Assembly: GCA_025618425.1 (NCBI GenBank)
Contig: CM046847.1
Location: forward strand, 2,749,759 to 2,813,758
DNA length: 64,000 bases
Direction of reading: 5' to 3'
From: Heliocidaris tuberculata
Lineage: Eukaryota; Echinodermata; Echinoidea; Camarodonta; Echinometridae
This document shows positions 1 to 11,500 of the stretch, one piece after another. The translations under genes and the position numbers were made by a program. Positions within the stretch are counted from its first letter, which is position 1. Each line of letters starts with the position of its first letter. A model generated the notes under the pieces. That model saw only the letters and a list, made by a program, of their open reading frames with translations, made no database searches and was not told the origin of the DNA.

Positions 1-319
1 CTTCTTGTATGAAAACCTATTCTGATCCAATATCATTGGTGATAACTGCCACATAATGTGTAGCCAGTTTCAGGTTATGTCAAACAGATATGTTTTGTAT
101 TTATAAAGTCTTGGGTTGTTTAAACCCTGACTGACCATGCTGACCTTGCAAATATTGTCAATCACTTCCTTGTTCCCTTCTTATCAAACTTATTAAACAT
201 ATCTGGAGGTCTGTCCCAAGGTTATTTCTAGAATGCTTAAAATAATTTAATGGTTTTGTAACAATTCGAATAATTCTAAATTTCACCTTGAATATAATTA
301 GATTTCAAACAGAATATCT

Positions 320-575
320 TATGAAACCGACAACCAACAAGTCTCGTGGGCTGTCGGTCGCGTGAGCCCCCTTTTTCAATTTCTATTTTTTCCCCTTTCT
401 TGTTTGTTATATTTTATATGTGTTTTGCTTATTATGACTTGTAAAATAATATGTATGAATGAACGTATGTATGGTTATGGCGACCCAACCAAAAGCCTTT
501 TGTTTTTAGGGCCTCCATCCTTCCTACATCATGTACATGTATTTTGAAATCTGTAATCTGAAATCTGAAGAAAAA
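320..575 (+). mobile_element. Possible non-LTR retrotransposon 3' end
   Basis: The stretch ends in ATCTGTAATCTGAAATCTGA and then a short A-run. Repeated TCTGAAA units before an A-rich end are typical of 3' ends of CR1- or RTE-like elements. The preceding sequence (from CAAGTCTCGTGGGCTGTCGG) is T-rich and non-coding. No reverse-transcriptase frame is present in the window, so this is a short relic at best. Confidence 0.35.
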
Positions 576-1032
576 AAAAGTATGACAAAATGTACCCAAA
601 GCAGCATATTATCATATCGATTAAACAAAGTAATGAAAGCGATGTTTTTCATTTTACTCGATGTAATTTTGTTCTTAATATGAAAGATATTACATAAAAG
701 TGCCTCTCAGTTTTACCTCAAGCGCGCACAATAGATTCATTCATGCCTAAATCATTTAAATACATTTCTTATATAGTCATTCTTAGATTCTAAATCATTT
801 AGTTCCTGAAAGATATTTTGTGCGGTTTTGATTCTAAATCCCAAAGGAATGAGCTGCTTTAATCCCAAACATTTTAACTCTTAACAATAACGAAATTTAT
901 ACTGCATTTTTAAAAAAGATATTGTGCATGCGTATTGTTGATGGTGGTTTTGGTGAAAGGTTTATAAAGGAAATACAGTGGCGATCGGCAATGGATGGTT
1001 TGTTATTAAACCAGGGGGGGGGGGGGGGGGGG

Positions 1033-1224
1033 TCACAAAGAGTTAAGTTGGACTTAAAGTAATGCGTAAGCGCCAATGCGCATCCGGTATTTAACACGTA
1101 ATCTCATTGACTTCCAAACAGCGCGCGTCCCCAGAGCATGATCTGACCAATGCGGTGATGCGTAATAAACAGCACGCAACTGGGAATTTAAGTGCGACTT
1201 TAAGTCAAACTTAACTCTTTGTGA
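1033..1224. mobile_element. MITE with about 28-bp inverted ends
   Basis: The left end TCACAAAGAGTTAAGTTGGA at 1033 mirrors the right end reading ACTTAACTCTTTGTGA up to 1224. The ends match over about 28 bases with few differences. The interior is not symmetrical and non-coding. A run of G precedes it. Small non-autonomous DNA transposon. Confidence 0.75.
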
Positions 1225-1924
1225 AACACTCCCCAGGGAGGTACCTCCCTGATTAAACGGAGATTCTGGAATAAAGGCAAAGGAAGAAGAGGCCAAAAAG
1301 GAAGAAAACTAATCGCAAATCGGCCTATAAATCATAAAGACTCCTCTCTGAATAATCTTGTGTTTATTGCTCAACAATGTAGGCTATACATTAATGAGAT
1401 GCTAAGAGTTGACACGTTACATATTGATACTTGACAAATCTCGCCACATCTGATATGTTTGACTCAGCCCCCCACTTGACTCGTACCTCTCTCTTTACCA
1501 TCTCCTACGGTTGAACAATCTTCATGCTCAGAGAGGCAGAAAAATAGCGGTTTCCCAACTAAGTACTTTTTTTCCTTCTCGGAATTCTCCAGTCTCTATC
1601 TTCTTTTGTCGTGATTATTATTATTATTAAAACGGAATCTTAGCACTTTTCTGAATGTGCAATCTCTCGTTGCCATTTTAAGTGTGGTCTTGAGTGCTCA
1701 TGTTCACGGAAGACTCGCTTTTTTTGAAAGCTGAATTCGCACGCTTGAATGATGCCATTTATGAAAGCCGTCACAACTCCCCTAGATATTTCTTTTCATC
1801 AGAGATGAGAATTTACCTTTTTTCTCTCTTTCATGTGAGTACTTATACATTTCTTTCCCCCAAGAATGAAAAACAGATAGTGGAAGAAGGAGAAACACAG
1901 AGAGACAAAGGGCCTGGAGAGATG

Positions 1925-2140
1925 AAGAGAAATAGATGAGAGCGAGAGAGGGAGAGAGAGAGGAAGATAATATGGAAGTATGTGGGCGTGTGCGAATGTG
2001 CGTGTAAGAGTGTGTGCGGGTGTGTTTATGTGTGAGAGAGAGTGTGTGTGGTATGTGTGTGTGTTTAAAAAATAGAGAGGGGTGAGAGTGTGTGTGTGTG
2101 TGTGTGTGTGCGTGAGAGAGAGAGAGAGAGGGAGAGGAAT
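1925..2140 (+). repeat. Compound GA/GT microsatellite
   Basis: Alternating (GA)n and (GT)n runs, including GTGTGTGTGTGTGTGTGTGT near 2090 and a GAGAGA run near 2115. Overlapping Ser/His-rich open frames on the minus strand are by-products of the repeat. Confidence 0.9.
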
Positions 2141-3159
2141 GGGTAGACAACTTGGGATGAAGGATGAGATATAGGCCTTCATGTAGAATGGAAAAGAAGA
2201 GATATTTCTTTAAGGTAATTTCAGACATGAAGATAGGTAAACGTCTCACAATATCTAACAAAATTTTACACTGAATAACAAGGACTACAAATAAATTAAA
2301 ACATTATGTTTACATAAAATGTATGACTGTTGAGTTATAAACAAAGAAACATCGAAAGAGTAATCAATTGTGCCCATTGTTCGGGCCCTCTTTCCTATTA
2401 TGTGTTTGGCTTTCAGTGTATGCGACTTTCAAGTGTTTTCAGTGTTTTTGTTTACATTTTGCTTGTCCAAATAACTCAACTACTACATGATTTTATATCT
2501 TTCCTTTCAATGCAGTTTCTTTATCAGTACGTAGGATTATCTTTAATAGAGAGTAAGTACAGTAGAAAGCGGTGGATGTGAAAACTGAATTATTTCCCAG
2601 GAGAGAGGATTATAGGAACAAGATAGGAACCATAATAAGATAGAATAAAAGACAGATAAAAAGAACGGGAGCAAAAGTAAAATTTTAATAATGCGAATAC
2701 GTCAAAACAATTACGCACAAATGATTTCAAAATGAATAAAATTGTCCATCGATATACAATCCTTGCACACGAGTGCACTCGTAAAAAAGTCTCTTTTCAG
2801 CTACACGTACGGGTATAAAACGGAACTGAAAAATATCTAAACAAATATATCAATAAAACGCAAGTTGAAAACAAAAATTGAAGCAGATTCTAAGACCGCC
2901 ATTTTATTTGAAGAACAGGTTTGCCTTTATGCTTGATATCAAAGATACTATATAAAATTGTTGAAGGCCTTCTCCTCTAGATGAATAGACTGGATAGAAT
3001 TATTTTGGATGTAAAAAATGATTATTTTGAGTGTATCACAAATGTACATGTATAAGTTTTATTTTCGGGGGGGGGGGGCTACGTTTGGTTTTTACGTCCA
3101 TTACCGCATGCGCAGAAAACCACATTTTTCTTGCAGACGTTTTCTGCTTATTAAAAACC

Positions 3160-3161
3160 AA

Positions 3162-3218
<57 letters not shown>

Positions 3219-3243
3219 TCACACACACACACACACACACACA
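3160..3243 (+). repeat. (AT)n(AC)n microsatellite
   Basis: About 20 AT units are followed by about 16 AC units, with CACACACTCACACA as the only interruption. It generates Tyr/Ile and Thr/His open frames that are not genes. Confidence 0.95.
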
Positions 3244-6200
3244 TGTATATCATTTAAGTTGGCTTCTGTGAAAATTTTATGTTTTCGTCTTTACCAGAAC
3301 TCAAGTCTATATTTTTAAGATAAAGCCTCACTGAACAATGATTACGGAGGTAAAAGCGTCAATGAAAACGAGTTACTTCAGTATACCTGACTGAGTTATA
3401 CTCTTTACAACACAAAGAACTTCTGCTTGAAAGGTTAATGGCGAGAAATGGAGATGCTATTTGAAGACGATCAAGAAAAATATGTGTGATTTTATCGATT
3501 TCCTAGATTGCAATGTGTTGATTCTCTTCGATTGGCAAAAAAGGGGCGAAGATCTATTTCTGTAGTCACTCGTAGGATACGGTTACAAATTGACGTTATA
3601 TACAGGGTGCTGTGGCAGGGAACAGGGTTACACCCCCACCCCCATGGCCCACCCCCATGGCCCACCAGAATGTATGGCATTCTAAACTTATTACCCCATC
3701 TCCCGCTTTCTTTCCTCACCTCTCCCTCTCCCACTCATTAAACTCTCGATATTTTGTATAAGTATAGTTTGTATTTTATGGCATATTTTGCTATTGACTG
3801 CATCTCCCCCCCCCCCATTCTTTCTCTCTCTCCTTTTCTGTCTCTGTCTGTATGTCTGTCTGTCTCTCTGAAACTCTCTATCCTCTCTCTGTTCTGTCAG
3901 CATGGATCTCCTTTTCTTATTCTAGATAAAGCATCACATAGTTTTGTAGCATTCTGTCGCCTCCAGAGACTTTTAATACAAATATAATACATAGTGGAAG
4001 GAGGCTCAGGGTGTCTACAATACACCCCCCCCCCAAAAAAAAAAAAAATATATATATCAGATATTACGAGATAGAATAGGCAAGGACACATTAATTAAAA
4101 AAAAATCAGTAATGTCCAATCCTGCCCCAGATGTATGGAGCACGACGAAACGTAGTTATTTGTATTAGAATTTTTATTATTCCACTAAAAAGGGATTCGG
4201 TAACTTTGTGGAGGCTCGATTTAATAAATTGTTGAATTTTGATATCTGTCTTGTATAATGATGTTCAGATGGATAAATAAATAGCCAGGCATAGAAAGGT
4301 TTTCAAATATATAATGCTATTATTAAGATATCTATGACTGAATACTCACATTTACGAAAGCGTATGGCCATACGCTTTAGTCTAACACTGAGTCTATGGG
4401 GGAAAATGAATCTGGCATTTCCGGTCACTTGCATATGTTTACTTTTGTGAAGCACATGATTATTTTGTAGTGCTTTTTTTCCCCTGGGCTTCATTTTTAC
4501 ACCATATTACATACACTGATAGCATGTAAGGTCAGGCAGCTCAGATTTTATCAAGCCTCTACAAAGTTACCAAATCACTCTTAAAGAATTAGCACTCAAA
4601 TAAAAAAGGAACATAAGTACCCAGGACCGTAGTTAACATAATAAAATATAAATTGCTTAGGCAGGGTAACATAGGTAATACACTTACAAATGGAGGAAAG
4701 AAAAAAAAATAGAGACGTATAGGTTCATTTTGTTGGTACATTACGTTTCATTTATTTTTGACGATAGATAACAAATCTTGGGAAGGGGGAGGGGTGCTAA
4801 ATTATTTCTGACTTTAACTTTTTCCCCTAAAATGATTTCGGGAATATCCCGTAGGTCCTCTCTATGTCCTCTGGGTTGGGACAGAAAAAAAAATCGACCC
4901 CCCCCCCCGGATTGCTATTTTAGGATCCTCCCAAAGGCCCGAAAGGGGGTAGATGGGACCCCCCCCCCCGATATAACGATTCTCTAAAGATTAACACAAT
5001 CCAAAACAAAATGAACACCAAAGGATTCATCATTTCTTCTTACTGAAGTTATGGGGACAAACATAATAATATGGGTAACGTTTGTAAGCGTGCTTTCATA
5101 GACGAATGCCCTGAAACCGTTTACAACTATGCACAATCACATATCATCAAAATGTCGTAGACATCTATAAAATTCCGTACAGCCACCATTGGACCATAAA
5201 CTGACACATTTAATAGGCTGGAGGTACTAAATATCAGAGCGTCGCTATTCTAAAACAAACTACGATATCCTTATTTACATTACGTAATCACGGAGATACT
5301 TCATCAATCGTGCAATTAAAAAGGACCGATGCTATAACAAGCTGAGCAAACTCCGACAACAAACCGGGTCTCTACTTTGTTGTCAGTCACCCAAGATAAA
5401 ATCCAAATCGCACGTCTCTGGCAACGTGTCTTTCGGTGGGGATAGATTTATATGACCATCGTAACAGAATCCATTGATATTTCTGATAGGAGAACACCTA
5501 AAGCTGACTGCTTTTGGTTCTTTTTGTTGTGTTTTTATAGATGGGCCTGATCGGTTAAGATAGGCATTTTGTCCGTCCATGACATTGAATATTTTATGGA
5601 TTATGATTTTAGTAGGTGACCATGGCAACCAAATTTTATCAAATTTCAACTCCTACAGTTATGCCCTTCACAATGAAACATAAAATAGCCCGCTTCAATT
5701 AAATATTTATTTTCTACAGACCTTCAAACTTTCAAAATTTGCCAAATGTCCGACCGTGACTAACCGATCAGGCTCAGATATGATTGATTAAAAAAAAAAG
5801 TGAAATATAGTGTCAACTCCTTTCGATTTGTTGTTTATAAATGAATATGCCTTCAGGTCAAACATACTGGGATATAAAGTTAGATAATCAAAATATTCAT
5901 CAATATCTATAATTTCAAGGAGATTCCCCTTCGTATTTTGACGTTTAAAATCTCTTTACTCATTGAAACAACTTTCAAGGTAAGTTTGAATCAAGTAATA
6001 ATGTAGTAACTCTTGATTGCATGAACTTCATATAACCTTCAAATTAAAATTTTCAAATTAACATTTACTTTCTTCCGTTGATTTTGACAACATTCAACAT
6101 CTGTTCAAAAAGTACAATTTACATGCATATAAAGTAATATCAGTACAATCAAGAACTTGCAAAGTTACAGGGAAGAAGGCGCAGTCCCAATAAGCCAGAT

Positions 6201-6366
6201 GCTTGTAGCGGGTACGCCTGAATACACAAATACTATAATTTAATACAGGAAAAGAAGAAAGGGACAGACAGAGAGAGGGAGAGAAGAGGATAGGGAACTT
6301 CAAAGTCTGGTTAATCTTTATGATTTGGAGAATACATTTATCAGACTTGGACGGAATATCAGCCTT

Positions 6367-6509
6367 CTGGGGAGCGTTTCATCAAGTGTTTTGTCAGTGA
6401 TTTTTACCGACAACTGTTATAAGCTATTGAAATCCTTGCATCTAGCTGGCTGAGAGCAAATTTGTCTGTAAAAAATCATTGACTAAACGCTTGATGAAAC
6501 GCTCCCCAG
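6367..6509. mobile_element. 143-bp MITE with about 40-bp inverted ends
   Basis: The left end CTGGGGAGCGTTTCATCAAG and the right end CTTGATGAAACGCTCCCCAG are perfect mirror images, and the arms extend to about 40 bp with small changes. The flanking trinucleotide CTT occurs on both sides (6364-6366 and 6510-6512), suggesting a 3-bp target duplication. Non-coding, non-autonomous. Confidence 0.85.
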
Positions 6510-6756
6510 CTTACCTTAATTAAGCCATATTTATATAGAGGAGTATCCAGAACAATCTGGATGGGGAAGGGGGGGGGGGTGGTGGGGTCGTCGTCCAACT
6601 CTTCGGAAAAGTCAGCCAAATTTTCAGACTAGCTCCCGAACATTGAAAATTGTTTTAAATTTCTTTAATACAATTCGAATGGAGGGGTAGAGTGTCACCC
6701 TATCCCACCCCCTTTCAGCCCAAACACACACACACACACCTTTTTTATACACATGA

Positions 6757-7351
6757 TTAAAGGAGAATGAAACCCTGGGGGAAGATCAATTTGAATGAAA
6801 AGAGAGGATATAGAGAAGCAATTTTTAAAAAGTTCCATCAAAATCCGTTACAAAATGAGAAAGTTATGAAAGTTTGAAAAGTCTCAATTTACTTTCTATG
6901 GCGATTCTCAAATTGGCAATGTTGCTTCAAAGTGACAGGTTTAGTAGCACAACTCTCCATAATTATGTTTTGTATACACACAATTTTGTACTTTCCCCAT
7001 TATCTCTCAAGGCGCAGCTTGTCTTCTTCTTAGCTCAAGATATATCATGGGAAAATGTATTTGACACAACATATGTTGAGTTTACAAAAAGACAATCGGC
7101 ATCTTTAGAGATAATGGAGAAAATATGAAATTTTGTGTACAAAACATATTGAGAGTTGTACTACTAAACCTGCCATTTTGAAGCAACATTGCCAAATTGA
7201 GGATCGCCATAGAAAGTAAATTGAGACTTTTCAAACTTTCATAACATTTTCATTTCGTAACCGATTTTGATGGAACTTTTTAAAAATTACTTCTCTCTAT
7301 CCTCTCTTTTCATTAAAATGGATATTTCCCCAGGGTTTCATTCTCCTTTAA
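6757..7351. mobile_element. TTAA-flanked foldback MITE, about 595 bp
   Basis: TTAA at 6757-6760 and 7348-7351 flank ends AGGAGAATGAAACCCTGGGG and its mirror. The arms run about 200 bp and include AAATTGGCAATGTTGCTTCA and its complement near 7180-7200. The TTAA target points to a piggyBac-type transposase in trans, which is an inference. An 84-codon frame inside is not a gene. Confidence 0.85.
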
Positions 7352-7679
7352 CAATGCTTTACAAGGTAAATAATGTTAATCTTGAGTTGAATCGTGGGTT
7401 ATTTAACAATTAAATATTAAACAGTACCTTTATGTATATTCCTTGATTGTAAAATTCTCTATTTTGTAATGGAATGTGAAGTTTTGTTGTGGATTACACA
7501 TTACACATTCATGCTAATAAATTACTTATGAATACCTTGAAAAGTCTATTGTTAGTCAGGGGATAGTGCGCCTGAATTTATAACGGAGGTTAGTCACACT
7601 TTTGTTCAGCAGGTCATGACAATGAAGAAATTACGTTATCATCCGCTCATACTGATTACTTTAAAAATTCACATACGCT

Positions 7680-7870
7680 TCTCTCTCTCCCCCTCTCTCT
7701 CCCTCCCTTCCTTCATCTTTCGCACTCTCTTTTCATTTCTACCCTTTTCTCTGTTTCCTTCGATCTGTCTCTTTCTAACTCTATCTATATCTCTGTCTCT
7801 CCCTCTCTCCCCCTCTCTCTATCTGTTTCCCTCGCTCTTTCTCTATCTCTATCTCTTTCTATCTCTATCT
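7680..7870 (+). repeat. TC-rich microsatellite abutting the retrotransposon tail
   Basis: A run of CTCTCT, CCCTCTCTC and CTATCTCTATC ends exactly where the (AAT)n of the retrotransposon tail begins. Its composition is the same as the array on the other side of the element. This suggests that the retrotransposon inserted inside, or next to, a pre-existing pyrimidine-rich tract. Confidence 0.8.
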
Positions 7871-8016
7871 AATAATAATAATAATAATAATAATAATTAT
7901 AACATTTATATAGCGCTTTATACTGGTGTTTCTAAGCGCACAGTATTCTTGCTATTAATAGAGTAACCTGAATTATTATTCAATCAAATTGAATTAATAT
8001 TCATATTTGAGGGGAG

Positions 8017-8047
<31 letters not shown>

Positions 8048-8577
8048 GGAAAATGATGTGCACCTCCATAAGTGTAGACCAACCCACAGCTGAGTGGAGA
8101 AAACTAAGCATTAAAAAGATGGGTTTTGAGTAAAGTCTTAAATTGTTCAAGGGAGTTGGCATTGTGGATATATGAGGGTAATCGATTCCAAAGGCATGGG
8201 GCAATTACAGAAAAGGCTCGATCACCATAATTGGTATTAGTTCGGGGTCCGCGGGTAAGCTGCAAGGTTGTTGAAGAACGAAGAGGTCGGAGAGAACTAG
8301 AGGAGCGAAGGGAGATGAGATCAGAAAGATATACAGGAGACAGGCCATTAATAATCTTATAGGTTATTAGAAGAATTTTGAAAATGATGCGCTGGCGTAT
8401 TGGAAGCCAGTGCAATGAGCGAAGAATTGGTGTTATATGTTCACATTTTTTTGACAGGGTAACAAGCCTTGCAGCAGTATTCTGAATTCTTTGTAGTGGA
8501 CGAAGATGGGATTGTGGGATTCCGGAAAAGGTAGAGTTGCAGTAATCAAGATGAGCAGATACAAAGGCATGGGTTAG
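7871..8577 (-). mobile_element. 5'-truncated CR1/L2-like non-LTR retrotransposon (3' end)
   Basis: On the minus strand the frame is open from about 8577 to a stop near 8104. It reads AFVSAHLDYCNSTFSGIP, then AARLVTLSKKCEHITPILRS, then LHWLPIRQRIIFKILLITYK and ends with a YGDRAFSVIAPCLWNRLP block and LKTHLF. These are the C-terminal thumb-region hallmarks of reverse transcriptases of the CR1/L2/jockey group. The 3' part (8103 down to 7871) ends in AAGCGCTATATAAATGTT followed by an ATT trinucleotide tail, the usual 3' end of such elements. A poly-A/T run interrupts the untranslated part at 8022-8047. The 5' end is lost exactly where the pyrimidine tandem array begins. The coding relic has no in-frame stop, so the insertion is not very old. 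It is not autonomous. Confidence 0.88.
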
Positions 8578-11500
8578 TTCTCTGTCTGTATGTCTGTCTG
8601 TTTCCCTCCCTCCCTCCTTCTACCCCTATCTCCCCTCGCTCTTTCTCTATAATTATACCCCTCTCTCTCTCTCTATCTCTGTCTGTCTGTCTGTCTGTCT
8701 CCCTCCCTCCCTCTTTCTACCCCTGTCTCCCCTCGCTCTTTCTCTATCTCTTTCTATCTCTGTCTGTCTGTCTGGCTCCCTCCCTCCCTCTGTCTACCCC
8801 TGTCTCCCCTCGCTTTTTCTCAATATACCTCTCTCTCTCTATCTCTGTCTGTCTGTCTGTCTCCCTCCCTCCCTCTGTCTACCCCTTTCTCCCCTCGCTC
8901 TTTCTCTATATACCTCTCTCTCTATCTCTGTCTGTCTGTCTCCCTCCCTCCCCCTTTCTACCTCTGTCTCCCCTCGCTCTTTCTCTATCTCTATCTCTGT
9001 CTGTCTGTCTGTCTCCCTCCCTCCCTTTCTACCCGTCTCCCCTCGCTCTTTCTCTATCTCTTTCTATCTCTATCTCTGTCTTTCTGTCTCCCTCCCTCCC
9101 TCTTTCTACCTCTGTCTCCACTCGCTCTTTCTCTATCTCTTTCTATCTCTATCTCTGTCTTTCTGTCTCCCTCCCTCCTTCTTTCTACCTCTGTCTCCAC
9201 TCGCTCTTTCTCTATCTCTTTCTATCTCTATCTCTGTCTGTCTGTCTATCTCCCTCCCTCCCTTTCTACCTCTGTCTCCCCTCGCTCTTTCTCTATCTCT
9301 TTCTATCTATATCTCTGTCTGCCTGTCTTCTGTCTGTCTGTCTCCCTTCCTCCCTCTTTCTACCTCTGTCTCCCCTCGCTCTTTCTCTATCTCTTTCTAT
9401 CTCTATCTCTGTCTCTCTGTCTCCCTCCCTCCTTCTTTCTACCTCTGTCTCCACTCGCTCTTTCTCTATCTCTTTCTATCTCTATCTCTGTCTCTCTGTC
9501 TCCCTCCCTCCTTCTTTCTACCTCTGTCTCCCCTCGCTCTTTCTCTATCTCTTTCTATCTCTTTCTCTGTCTGTCTGTCTGTATGTCTCCCTCCCTCCCT
9601 TTCTACCCGTCTCCCCTCGCTCTTTCTCTATCTCTTTCTATCTCTATCTCTGTCTGTCTGTCTGTCTGTCTCCCTTTCTCCCTTTTTCTACCCCTGTCTC
9701 CCCTCGCTCTTTCTCTATCTCTTTCTATCTCTATCTCTGTCTGTCTGTCTGTCTGTCTCCCTCCCTCCCTCTTTCTACCCCTGTCTCCCCTCGCTCTTTC
9801 TCTATCTCTTTCTATCTCTATCTCTGTCTCTCTGTCTCCCTCCCTCCTTCTTTCTACCTCTGTCTCCACTCGCTCTTTCTCTATCTCTTTCTATCTCTAT
9901 CTCTGTCTGTCTGTCTATCTCCCTCCCTCCCTTTCTACCCGTCTCCCCTCGCTCTTTCTCTATCTCTTTCTATCTCTATCTCTGTCTGTCTGTCTGTCTG
10001 TCTCCCTTTCTCCCTTTTTCTACCCGTCTCCCCTCGCTCTTTCTCTATCTCTTTCTATCTCTATCTCTGTCTTTCTGTCTCCCTCCCTCCCTCTTTCTAC
10101 CTCTGTCTCCACTCGCTCTTTCTCTATCTCTTTCTATCTCTATCTCTGTCTTTCTGTCTCCCTCCCTCCTTCTTTCTACCTCTGTCTCCACTCGCTCTTT
10201 CTCTATCTCTTTCTATCTCTATCTCTGTCTGTCTGTCTATCTCCCTCCCTCCCTTTCTACCCGTCTCCCCTCGCTCTTTCTCTATCTCTTTCTATCTCTA
10301 TCTCTGTCTGTCTGTCTGTCTGTCTCCCTTTCTCCCTTTTTCTACCCCTGTCTCCCCTCGCTCTTTCTCTATCTCTTTCTATCTCTATCTCTGTCTGTCT
10401 GTCTGTCTGTCTCCCTCCCTCCCTCTTTCTACCCCTGTCTCCCCTCGCTCTTTCTCTATCTCTTTCTATCTCTGTCTGTCTGTCTGTCTCCCTCCCTCCC
10501 TTTCTACCCGTCTCCCCTCGCTCTTTCTCTATCTCTTTCTATCTCTATCTCTGTCTTTCTGTCTCCCTCCCTCCCTCTTTCTACCTCTGTCTCCACTCGC
10601 TCTTTCTCTATCTCTTTCTATCTCTATCTCTGTCTTTCTGTCTCCCTCCCTCCTTCTTTCTACCTCTGTCTCCACTCGCTCTTTCTCTATCTCTTTCTAT
10701 CTCTATCTCTGTCTGTCTGTCTATCTCCCTCCCTCCCTTTCTACCTCTGTCTCCCCTCGCTCTTTCTCTATCTCTTTCTATCTATATCTCTGTCTGCCTG
10801 TCTTCTGTCTGTCTGTCTCCCTTCCTCCCTCTTTCTACCTCTGTCTCCCCTCGCTCTTTCTCTATCTCTTTCTATCTCTATCTCTGTCTCTCTGTCTCCC
10901 TCCCTCCTTCTTTCTACCTCTGTCTCCACTCGCTCTTTCTCTATCTCTTTCTATCTCTTTCTCTGTCTGTCTGTCTGTCTGTATGTCTCCCTCCCTCCCT
11001 TTCTACCCGTCTCCCCTCGCTCTTTCTCTATCTCTTTCTATCTCTATCTCTGTCTGTCTGTCTGTCTGTCTCCCTTTCTCCCTTTTTCTACCCCTGTCTC
11101 CCCTCGCTCTTTCTCTATCTCTTTCTATCTCTATCTCTGTCTGTCTGTCTGTCTGTCTCCCTCCCTCCCTCTTTCTACCCCTGTCTCCCCTCGCTCTTTC
11201 TCTATCTCTTTCTATCTCTATCTCTGTCTCTCTGTCTCCCTCCCTCCTTCTTTCTACCTCTGTCTCCACTCGCTCTTTCTCTATCTCTTTCTATCTCTAT
11301 CTCTGTCTGTCTGTCTATCTCCCTCCCTCCCTTTCTACCCGTCTCCCCTCGCTCTTTCTCTATCTCTTTCTATCTCTATCTCTGTCTGTCTGTCTGTCTG
11401 TCTCCCTTTCTCCCTTTTTCTACCCCTGTCTCCCCTCGCTCTTTCTCTATCTCTTTCTATCTCTATCTCTGTCTGTCTGTCTGTCTGTCTCCCTCCCTCC

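Larger units (their letters stand above)
1..7679. other. AT-rich non-genic stretch with MITEs and microsatellites
   Basis: No open frame here has coding character or family resemblance. The longest (about 160 codons on the minus strand near 2 kb) is a product of GT and GA microsatellites. Recognisable content is three inverted-repeat elements (1033-1224, 6367-6509, 6757-7351), microsatellites near 2 and 3.2 kb, and several homopolymer G or C runs. The rest I cannot assign. Confidence 0.6.

Noticed and set aside
1782..2261. 159-codon Ser/His/Thr-rich frame on the minus strand
   Set aside because: Runs through GA and GT microsatellites; a second frame of the same region is equally open.
4760..4985. 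G/C-run-bounded block as a transposon
   Set aside because: Two poly-C runs and a few purine-rich words are visible but no convincing inverted ends or target duplication.
5541..5775. Inverted match CCTGATCGGTTA near 5545 and 5760
   Set aside because: Only about 14 bases pair well and the arms diverge quickly; could be chance or a very old element.
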